A DNA stretch of 6,806 nucleotides from positions 1 through 6,806 of the forward strand of contig JALHTS010000731.1 in the NCBI GenBank assembly GCA_022865965.1, in the 5' to 3' direction. This document shows, piece by piece, positions 1-5,530 of this stretch. Numbering within the stretch: position 1 is the stretch's first letter; every line of letters starts with the position of its first letter. The notes beneath the pieces are model-generated. The model worked only from the letters and a program-made list of their open reading frames with translations. It had not been told where the DNA came from and did no database searches. The translations under genes and the position numbers were made by a program. This DNA comes from Ignavibacteriaceae bacterium (GTDB taxonomy: Bacteria; Bacteroidota; Ignavibacteria; Ignavibacteriales; Ignavibacteriaceae).

Positions 1-765
1 AAATAATAAATTACCAATTGGTTCAGAATTAGTTGAAATACCATTGCCTATAAGTGGATTTCCAGCAAACCAAATTAGGTGAGTTAAAAACGCAAGAATC
101 ATAGATACAATTAAGAATCCAGACCAATTATATCTTAAATAAATAAAACTTGTGAAAACTGCTATAAGAAAAATTGTAAAGAAAATTTGATAAGGATTAT
201 TACTTAGCAATCCAGTTAAGTAACCAGTGACTAAGCCTATTGATGTTATGTATGATGAATTGCGTTTTATTCCAAAGGAAAACACGATTAACGTTATAAA
301 ATACAACAAGGCGGAAACTATGACCGGATTATTAATTGTTGGATCAAAACTGAAGAAGTGAAATCTCATTCCTGCACTAAACATTACTATTAATCCGCTT
401 CCAAGGATATAACCGGAAAGCATAGGAAAAGAATTCCTCCAAAATGTTGCCAACCCGAGTAGACAAAAACTAATTATTAATCCAGCTATACCTGGGAGAA
501 ACTGAGGCAAATTTTCAAACTTAAGTGTTAGAAAAATTATTCCGCCGATTAAGAAAACTAATATTCCAACTTTGGCAAACCAGTTTTGTCCAATCTTAAA
601 TTCCAATTCATCTTCATCGCCTTCTTTTTTCTTAGCTTTTATTTCAGCCGTCTCTTCACTGGGTTTTAGATCGAGCAGATCTTCAATGGCAGATAATCTA
701 GAATCAAGTTTATTCAAAATATCCAAAACTTGATTATCAGAACTTTGGTTTGAATTAGAATTCAT
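1..765 (-). CDS. DUF2339-like polytopic membrane protein, N-terminal part (partial at the 3' end)
   Basis: An uninterrupted frame runs from the ATG at 765 to the window edge, giving 255 residues. The first 56 are polar and charged: a short amphipathic heptad-like segment (about 12-32), then a Lys/Glu/Asp-rich linker. The motif IGQNWFAKVGILVFLIGG (58-75) follows and resembles the start of the membrane domain in DUF2339 proteins. About seven hydrophobic segments follow (roughly 63-82, 88-106, 115-134, 148-166, 170-187, 191-210 and 213-233), and the protein continues beyond the window, as expected for this long family. No haem motif, nucleotide-binding site or catalytic residue is visible, and I know no established function. 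The start is two bases after the stop of the 11-haem cytochrome, so it is probably on the same transcript, but a role in electron transfer cannot be concluded from that alone. Confidence 0.75.
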   Translation of the reverse strand, partial: MNSNSNQSSDNQVLDILNKLDSRLSAIEDLLDLKPSEETAEIKAKKKEGDEDELEFKIGQNWFAKVGILVFLIGGIIFLTLKFENLPQFLPGIAGLIISFCLLGLATFWRNSFPMLSGYILGSGLIVMFSAGMRFHFFSFDPTINNPVIVSALLYFITLIVFSFGIKRNSSYITSIGLVTGYLTGLLSNNPYQIFFTIFLIAVFTSFIYLRYNWSGFLIVSMILAFLTHLIWFAGNPLIGNGISTNSEPIGNLLF

Positions 766-767
766 AA

Positions 768-2225
768 TTATCCCTGCTTTTCAACTTTTTTTAATTTAAA
801 GTATAAACCAATAACCAAAAGTGTAACAACCAAGGTTGAAATTCCTAATCCAATTCGTCTGAAATAATAATCATCAACTGCTTCTTGTCCAGCTATCTCA
901 GCTTTATTTGCAATTTCATATCCTTGACCAATGAATTCTTCAAATTTTTCCAGATTTAACGTATGGATATTAGTTCTTGATTGAAGAATTATTTGTCTTA
1001 TGTCTTTTAAAGAATAAACAGCATCCTGCACATCCATACCTTTTTGTGTAGCCTCGTCCAATCTAATTTTTGCTGATTTATCGAGTGTAGTGAGACTATC
1101 GAGCAGACTTTTCATTCTTCCGGCGACAAAATATCCTTTATTATTGTCCGCTTCTTTATGACAATCTAAGCAGACTGATTCAGGTTGAACTCCAATTAGC
1201 TTATCAGTTGTCCGGATGATTTGATGGTTCCCGTGACAACTTTCACATTCAGGATAATTGTTTTCATCAAATGCTTTTTTGTGAGGACTTTGCTCAAATA
1301 ATTCCATATTAATTACATGACAGCTGCCACAAACTTTTGATATAGATTCAACGCCCGGAGGAACTGCGCCGTGATTTCCGTGACAATCGTTGCAGGAAGG
1401 TGCACTAACATCTCCCTTCTCTAATAGAGCAACACCGTGAACACTCTTTACAAATTTATCGTATTGATCAGCTGGTAGTTTGTACTTATTCATTAAAACT
1501 TGATCACTATGACAATTCGAACACACCTTTGGGATGTTTGAAGCATAAACGTGTGACTTCGGATTTTTTGAAGGTAAAATATCGTGTGCTCCATGACAGT
1601 CAGCACAATCAGCAACATTTGGGTCGCCCTTTGCATTTAACTTGCCGTGAACACTCGTTCTGTATTTTACTACTTGATCTACTGGGAGACTGGAGTTATA
1701 ATTCTTCATATATTCAGCGCTGCTGTGGCATTCACCGCAGAGTGAAATAATGTTAGTCGGATATACCTTCGAAGAAGGATCCTTAACTTTTTTTATGTTG
1801 TGAACAGAATGACAAGTAATGCAATCAGTAACAGGACCAGTGTTATTCGTTGTAATTTGAAAGTGAATTGATTTTTCGAGTTTAGTATATTGGTCTGTAG
1901 GAAGTTTTGAACCTAAAACTTCCATTCTGTCTTTATCAGAGTGACAATGAATGCAAACATTCATTCTGTATTTTCTTATGAATTTAGCTTTAAATCCTTT
2001 ACTTGGATTCATGGCTAATTCCATGTCTTCAGTTTTTGAATCACCTCCGTGGCAATGAGCGCAGCTTAATCCTTTTTCAAAATGGATGTCCGATTTGTAA
2101 TCAACTGCCATTTTATCTTCCAATTGAATATGGCAGTTAAAACATTCATCTTTAGTCTGAGAATGAGTGCTTAGAGCTAAACTAAAAGAGGAAACCAATA
2201 GCAATAAATATTTTAATTTTTTCAT
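768..2225 (-). CDS. Eleven-haem cytochrome c with C-terminal membrane anchor, partner of the Rieske/cytochrome b complex
   Basis: This 485-residue protein probably takes electrons from the Rieske subunit, in place of cytochrome c1 or f, and relays them along a periplasmic chain of haems. It has a signal peptide (1-23; MKKLKY, then a leucine-rich core). Eleven CxxCH motifs follow, with first cysteines at 28, 55, 91, 135, 163, 207, 235, 278, 299, 327 and 352. Residues 91-298 contain three copies of a two-haem repeat, the first two exactly 72 residues long, each with a LPxDQ segment and an (S/I)H(G/F) element before the second haem. A haem-free, mostly helical and charged domain (about 362-455) leads to one membrane helix (459-477) and a short basic tail. 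No CxxCK site is present, so it is not an NrfA-type nitrite reductase. The gene follows cytochrome b within 11 bases and stops two bases before the next gene. Haem count and location are firm; the redox partner is inferred from gene order. Confidence 0.93.
   Translation of the reverse strand: MKKLKYLLLLVSSFSLALSTHSQTKDECFNCHIQLEDKMAVDYKSDIHFEKGLSCAHCHGGDSKTEDMELAMNPSKGFKAKFIRKYRMNVCIHCHSDKDRMEVLGSKLPTDQYTKLEKSIHFQITTNNTGPVTDCITCHSVHNIKKVKDPSSKVYPTNIISLCGECHSSAEYMKNYNSSLPVDQVVKYRTSVHGKLNAKGDPNVADCADCHGAHDILPSKNPKSHVYASNIPKVCSNCHSDQVLMNKYKLPADQYDKFVKSVHGVALLEKGDVSAPSCNDCHGNHGAVPPGVESISKVCGSCHVINMELFEQSPHKKAFDENNYPECESCHGNHQIIRTTDKLIGVQPESVCLDCHKEADNNKGYFVAGRMKSLLDSLTTLDKSAKIRLDEATQKGMDVQDAVYSLKDIRQIILQSRTNIHTLNLEKFEEFIGQGYEIANKAEIAGQEAVDDYYFRRIGLGISTLVVTLLVIGLYFKLKKVEKQG
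771..775 (-). promoter_or_regulatory. Ribosome binding site of the DUF2339-like gene
   Basis: AGGGA lies inside the last codons and stop of the 11-haem cytochrome gene, five bases before the ATG at 765. It supports that start and co-translation with the cytochrome. Confidence 0.6.
1332..1955 (-). repeat. Three tandem two-haem protein repeats within the 11-haem cytochrome
   Basis: The units cover residues 91-162, 163-234 and 235-298. Each runs CxxCH-S, a methionine-containing helix, LPxDQ, an (S/I)H(G/F) element and a second xCxxCH followed by a histidine two or three residues on. The distance from the second haem of one unit to the first of the next is 28 residues twice. A shortened fourth unit follows at 299-351. 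The repetition is seen in protein sequence; the DNA has diverged, so the duplications are old. Confidence 0.8.
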
Positions 2226-2232
2226 AATGTTA

Positions 2233-2238
2233 TTCCTC
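2233..2238 (-). promoter_or_regulatory. Ribosome binding site that decides the start of the 11-haem cytochrome
   Basis: GAGGAA overlaps the TGA stop of cytochrome b and lies seven bases before the ATG at 2225. A longer reading from the TTG at 2240 would bury this site inside the gene and add five residues before the signal peptide, so the ATG is preferred. Confidence 0.75.
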
Positions 2239-3337
2239 AATTCATTATAAATCCGAGGATTGTAAAAATCAGTATAAAAATTATTACAAAAACGCCGACA
2301 TAAGTTATAATTTTGTTTCGAAATCCCTCAGGAGTTCTTTTATCCCAAAAAGGAACGACTGCCCATAATAAACCGCCAACACCAAATAATAGAACTCCGA
2401 ATAATTCACCAGGAATAAATAAAATATGAGCCGGTAAATACTTCAATAGCTGAAACATAAAGAGAAAATACCATTCAGGTTTAATTCCTTCAGGCGCAGA
2501 GGCAAAGGCATCTGCTTTCGTACCAAGTTCCCATGGAAAAAATACTGCCAATATTGCTAGAATATTAATAACGATTAACCAAATAAGTAATTCTCTGTAA
2601 GCAAAGTTGGGGAAGAACGGAATTGTTTTCTTTTCACTTTCGGGCAGCTTTTGCCAATCATCGGGTTCGGCTATTCCTTGTCTTTGAATAAACAAAAGAT
2701 GTAAAAATAAAAATATTACAAATAGCCCGGGGAATATCGCAACATGAAATCCAAAAAATCTTGATAGAGTTGCTCCTGTAACATCATCGCCTCCTCTTAG
2801 CAACCTCAGAAGACCTTCGCCAATTATAGGAACTTCTCCAACGATATCGGTTCCGACTTTTGTTGCAAAAAAAGCAAGTTCATTCCACGGCAGTAGATAC
2901 CCGCTGAATCCAAAAGCCATCGAAAGAACTAATAATGCGAATCCTGTGTACCATGTTAACTCGCGAGGTTTACGGAAACCTTTTAAAAAGTAAACTGAAA
3001 ACATATGGATGAACACAGCTAGAACCATCAGGTTTGCAGACCAGCTGTGAACGGATCGTATAAGCCATCCAAAACTTACTTTAGTTGAAATGAAATGTAC
3101 ACTTTCAAAAGCGAGATCTTCAGTTCCTTTATAATACATTAAAAGTAATATGCCTGAAACAACCTGAACTACAAATAACAAAAGAGCAATCCCGCCAAAA
3201 TAATACCAAATAGTTTCTCTGAATTTTGGAACAGATTTTTTCTTTGCGAAATCCATTATACCGGAAATATTATACCGCTCATCAAACCAACTATAAATTT
3301 TTCCTCGTAAGGATTTCTTTTCGTTCTTATTCTCCAT
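2237..3337 (-). CDS. Cytochrome b of a Rieske/cytochrome b complex, fused b6 and subunit IV type (QcrB/PetB-PetD-like)
   Basis: The 366-residue protein is the quinol-oxidising core. The N-terminal part (1-225) is b6-like. It has four helices and two ligand pairs, H97/H111 and H198/H213, with 13 and 14 residues between; the 14-residue second gap is the b6 pattern rather than the mitochondrial one. R94 before H97 and the GYLLPW motif (146-151) are family features. The C-terminal part (about 235-366) corresponds to subunit IV, with the Qo-site PEWY motif at 287-290 and three helices. The two halves are separate proteins in chloroplast b6f, so this is a seven-helix fusion. Position 46 is tyrosine where b6 proteins carry the cysteine that binds haem ci, and the whole protein has no cysteine, so that covalent haem should be absent. 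It starts one base inside the Rieske stop and ends inside the ribosome binding site of the 11-haem cytochrome, so the three form one complex with high likelihood. Confidence 0.96.
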   Translation of the reverse strand: MENKNEKKSLRGKIYSWFDERYNISGIMDFAKKKSVPKFRETIWYYFGGIALLLFVVQVVSGILLLMYYKGTEDLAFESVHFISTKVSFGWLIRSVHSWSANLMVLAVFIHMFSVYFLKGFRKPRELTWYTGFALLVLSMAFGFSGYLLPWNELAFFATKVGTDIVGEVPIIGEGLLRLLRGGDDVTGATLSRFFGFHVAIFPGLFVIFLFLHLLFIQRQGIAEPDDWQKLPESEKKTIPFFPNFAYRELLIWLIVINILAILAVFFPWELGTKADAFASAPEGIKPEWYFLFMFQLLKYLPAHILFIPGELFGVLLFGVGGLLWAVVPFWDKRTPEGFRNKIITYVGVFVIIFILIFTILGFIMN

Positions 3338-3807
3338 CAGCTTGCCTCCTCGAAGACAATTACTTCTTTTTCCTTTATGGTAACACCATATTTTTTAAGA
3401 GGGAAGGGGGGAGGTCCGCTGACATTTCTTCCGCTTAAATCAAATCTTCCATTATGGCAGGCGCAGTAAATTTGTCCATATTCTTTTTTGTATTGCACTA
3501 TGCAATCAAGGTGAGTGCAAACGGCAGAGAAAGCTACAAACTCACCTGTGGGATTCCTTACTACAATAACAGGTTTATTACCGAACTTAATTATCTTCCC
3601 GCTGTCTTTTTCCATTTCCTCTACGGCACCAATTTTAACGCTTGTAACTTTAACCTCCTCAATTTCCGGAGGTTCGAGATATTTAAATACAGGGAATAAT
3701 AAGGAAGTAAACCAGGCAACGAATCCGCCACTGAGAAGAATGTTAAGAAAATCTCTCCTGTTATTTTTCTCGCCCTGGCCTGAAGGACTTTTTCGGTTTT
3801 CTGCCAT
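3337..3807 (-). CDS. Rieske [2Fe-2S] protein of a quinol-oxidising cytochrome b complex (QcrA/PetC-like)
   Basis: This 156-residue protein oxidises quinol at the Qo site of the cytochrome b encoded next to it and passes electrons to a c-type cytochrome on the periplasmic side. The cluster-binding boxes are intact: C97-T-H99-L-D-C102 and C115-A-C117-H118. They are followed by the proline-rich GPPPFPL loop (131-137) typical of the family. The N-terminus has a twin-arginine motif (RRDFL at 17-21) before a single hydrophobic helix at about 22-41, fitting Tat-dependent insertion with an uncleaved anchor. In the second box the residues that correspond to the serine and tyrosine donating hydrogen bonds to the cluster in mitochondrial Rieske proteins are G120 and F122. 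This predicts a lower redox potential, suited to menaquinol. The stop codon overlaps the start of the cytochrome b gene by one base (TGATG), and the 3' end carries that gene's strong ribosome binding site. First gene of module 2. Confidence 0.96.
   Translation of the reverse strand: MAENRKSPSGQGEKNNRRDFLNILLSGGFVAWFTSLLFPVFKYLEPPEIEEVKVTSVKIGAVEEMEKDSGKIIKFGNKPVIVVRNPTGEFVAFSAVCTHLDCIVQYKKEYGQIYCACHNGRFDLSGRNVSGPPPFPLKKYGVTIKEKEVIVFEEAS
3345..3351 (-). promoter_or_regulatory. Strong Shine-Dalgarno for cytochrome b inside the Rieske gene
   Basis: GAGGAGG lies within the last codons of the Rieske gene, seven bases before the cytochrome b ATG. With the TGATG stop/start overlap it points to coupled translation and equal production of the two subunits. 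Confidence 0.75.
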
Positions 3808-3810
3808 GCA

Positions 3811-3818
3811 ATTCCTCA
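3811..3818 (-). promoter_or_regulatory. Ribosome binding site of the Rieske gene
   Basis: TGAGGAAT lies just before the ATG, with five bases between TGAGGA and the start codon. It fixes the ATG at 3807 as the start and gives the twin-arginine sequence its expected place near the N-terminus. Confidence 0.7.
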
Positions 3819-3858
3819 GAAAATTATAAAAAGAATAATTACACCTTGAGAATACTCT

Positions 3859-3873
3859 AATATTCGCAATATT
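3859..3873. repeat. AATATT-CGC-AATATT dyad (possible operator)
   Basis: Two AATATT hexamers are separated by three bases. An outer C/G pair at 3857 and 3875 extends the symmetry, with one mismatch between. Further AATATT copies lie at 3893-3898 and 3913-3918. The dyad sits about 50-65 bases upstream of the Rieske start codon, a sensible place for a regulator to bind. No known operator was recognised. Confidence 0.25.
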
Positions 3874-3941
3874 GGACAGACGAGTAGCAGCAAATATTAG
3901 CTAATAGTAGTCAATATTATTTCTAACTCAATTATTGATTG

Positions 3942-3961
3942 AATTATACTAAATTATACTT
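3942..3961. repeat. Tandem 10-base repeat carrying two TATAAT boxes
   Basis: On the minus strand the unit AGTATAATT(T/C) occurs twice in direct succession, giving two exact -10-like hexamers ten bases apart. It could be overlapping promoters for the Rieske operon or a chance AT-rich duplication. There is no good -35 match for either box. Confidence 0.3.
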
Positions 3962-3990
3962 AAAATGTGAATAGTATGAAAATAATTTAT

Positions 3991-4017
3991 TCAAAAAATT
4001 TAAACTTAATTTTTTGA
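3991..4017 (-). terminator. AT-rich perfect inverted repeat at the end of the NapC-like gene (possible terminator)
   Basis: Two perfect 10-base arms (TCAAAAAATT and its complement) flank a 7-base loop and overlap the TAA stop codon of the NapC-like gene. The descending arm is T-rich on the transcribed strand, so the element could act as a weak intrinsic terminator. The stem has only two G-C pairs, one per outer end region, so it would be thermodynamically weak. It may simply reflect base composition. Its position exactly between the two gene groups is the main support. Confidence 0.3.
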
Positions 4018-5499
4018 GTGACAATCAGTACACATTAAAAATTCTACTGATTCTCCAAGATCGACAGGATGTTCAAATTCTAATCCATCCAATGAACTAC
4101 TGGTCAATCCACCATTTGTGGTTTGCTTGATTATCAAATGGCAGCTATTGCAATCTTTAGAAATAACTTTGCCATCCTCACTAACGTGTTTACCATCGTG
4201 GCAGCGGAAACAACCTGGAGTATAAACGTGTGAGATGTTATCAGGAAAATGTTTCCAATCTGCATTCATGTATGGAAAATAATTTCTGGAATAAATCTTT
4301 TTGATATAGCCAATTGATGTTTTGATGGAATTTAATTTGGTATTATAAATTTCCGGATAGTTATATTTATAAAATTGATCGACTGTTATTTCAATACTAT
4401 CTAATGCGGTTGGTTTGTTAGAATATTTTTGTTCAAGAGCGTGAACAGAGATACTTTTAATGAAAGGCAGACTTTCATCCATCTTTCTTTGTGCAAGATG
4501 CAGATTTACCATTTTATCCGGTTGATGATAAATATGTGATGGTCTATTATGGCAATCAATACAATCCATCGTTCTTAAATTTTCAGGATTGAATTTTTTT
4601 TCATCAAATTGCACTTCTGTACTTCTGTAAATAATTTCTTTGCCATCTTTAGTTATCTGTTTTACCCAGGGAATTACAAGTCTTCTATCATCTGAATATA
4701 TGTAGCTTATTTTATTATCCTGACTAATATGCCAGTGTATTCCATTCGGTTCTTGTAATTGGTTATCACCGCCACCGATTTTTACAAGCATACTCAATTC
4801 TGATTTGGTGTTTTTTTCATCAGATAAATAGTAAGTATGATTTGTTTTTTTCTCACTTAAGAAATAGGAAGGTGAGTGACATTGTTCGCAAGTTCCTTCT
4901 GCAGGACGAAGTTCTTTAACCGGAGTTGGAATTGGTGTTGAATATTTAGTTAAAAGTACTGAATAAACCTGATAAGCTCCTGAAATTTTAGATTTAACAT
5001 ACCAGCCTGTTCCTTCGCCAATATGGCATTTAACACATCCAACACGTGAATGTGGAGAATCAAGATATGCTGTATATTCAGGCTCCATTACCTTATGACA
5101 AACCTCACCACAAAATTCATCGGTTTCAGTATACTCGTATGCTTTAAAGGTTCCGAAAGCAGAGAAGAAAAGCAGAAGAACCATTCCCAAAGAAATTGAG
5201 ATTAAAAATTTTCGTTGTTTAGGATCGTTAAGGTTAATGAGTATAAGTTTGCTTTTTCTAATGATTCCTTTTTTCAGTCTTCCACGTTCCCTGATGATGC
5301 CAAATAATATAAATGCTACTCCAACTAAAAGAAATCCGGGAAGTATGATAAATGTTAATATTCCCATGTATGGTTTTGATTCAGGAGAAAGGAAATCAAG
5401 AATGGTAAGAAAAATTATTAAACCAAAGCTTAGAGCAGATAAACCAGCTCCGGCATTTGTTATCGGGTTATAAACTTCCTCAGGAAAGAAACGTTTCAT
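4006..5499 (-). CDS. NapC/NirT-like membrane multihaem cytochrome c (seven haem motifs)
   Basis: The 497-residue protein begins with three hydrophobic segments (about 17-38, 44-69 and 97-118), then a periplasmic haem region. Six standard sites are seen: CVKCH (155), CEQCH (204), CIDCH (313), CFRCH (430), CNSCH (450) and CTDCH (490). A seventh, CGEVCH at 130-135, has three residues between the cysteines. The stretch from residue 130 to 160, including HSRVGCVKCH, resembles the first two haems of NapC/NrfH quinol dehydrogenases. Those family members have one membrane helix and about 180-200 residues, so this is a much enlarged relative with extra helices and a haem-poor insert at about 210-310. 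A role as a quinol-oxidising donor to periplasmic cytochromes follows from the family but is unproved here. The start ATG has a weak CAGGT upstream. It ends module 1; its stop codon lies inside an AT-rich inverted repeat, followed by the longest gap in the window. Confidence 0.88.
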   Translation of the reverse strand: MKRFFPEEVYNPITNAGAGLSALSFGLIIFLTILDFLSPESKPYMGILTFIILPGFLLVGVAFILFGIIRERGRLKKGIIRKSKLILINLNDPKQRKFLISISLGMVLLLFFSAFGTFKAYEYTETDEFCGEVCHKVMEPEYTAYLDSPHSRVGCVKCHIGEGTGWYVKSKISGAYQVYSVLLTKYSTPIPTPVKELRPAEGTCEQCHSPSYFLSEKKTNHTYYLSDEKNTKSELSMLVKIGGGDNQLQEPNGIHWHISQDNKISYIYSDDRRLVIPWVKQITKDGKEIIYRSTEVQFDEKKFNPENLRTMDCIDCHNRPSHIYHQPDKMVNLHLAQRKMDESLPFIKSISVHALEQKYSNKPTALDSIEITVDQFYKYNYPEIYNTKLNSIKTSIGYIKKIYSRNYFPYMNADWKHFPDNISHVYTPGCFRCHDGKHVSEDGKVISKDCNSCHLIIKQTTNGGLTSSSLDGLEFEHPVDLGESVEFLMCTDCHSKN

Positions 5500-5530
5500 T
5501 AATACCTGTTATTAATTCAAATAAGAATAA

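Larger units (their letters stand above)
3808..4005 (-). promoter_or_regulatory. Intergenic region with probable promoter for the Rieske/cytochrome b operon
   Basis: This gap of about 200 bases is the only one in the window long enough for a full promoter. On the minus strand it contains two exact TATAAT hexamers (3953-3958 and 3943-3948) within a 10-base tandem repeat. A poor -35-like TTTTCA lies 18 bases before the first. Further down, TTGAGT with a 16-base spacer to TACTAT is a second weak candidate. Four AATATT hexamers occur between 3859 and 3918, two of them forming a dyad around CGC. Together these suggest a promoter and possibly an operator, but the real sigma-factor consensus of this organism is unknown and the DNA is AT-rich, so no single start site can be defended. 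A small gene was looked for and not found. Confidence 0.4.

Noticed and set aside
1529..1750. Plus-strand open frame of 73 codons
   Set aside because: It lies wholly opposite the repeat region of the 11-haem cytochrome gene, and the product has no recognisable domain. It is a shadow of the real gene.
768..2225. Nitrite reductase (NrfA) or hydroxylamine oxidoreductase identity for the 11-haem cytochrome
   Set aside because: There is no CxxCK catalytic haem site, and the repeat architecture with a C-terminal anchor next to Rieske/b genes fits an electron-transfer protein better.
2226..2240. Start of the 11-haem cytochrome at TTG 2240
   Set aside because: The ATG at 2225 has GAGGAA seven bases upstream and gives a clean signal peptide; the TTG start would use up the ribosome binding site.
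3226..3829. Three plus-strand open frames of 70 to 104 codons
   Set aside because: They run antisense to the Rieske gene and the start of cytochrome b, whose cluster and haem motifs leave no doubt about the coding strand.
5237..5473. Plus-strand open frame of 78 codons
   Set aside because: It is antisense to the membrane segments of the NapC-like gene and has no family features.
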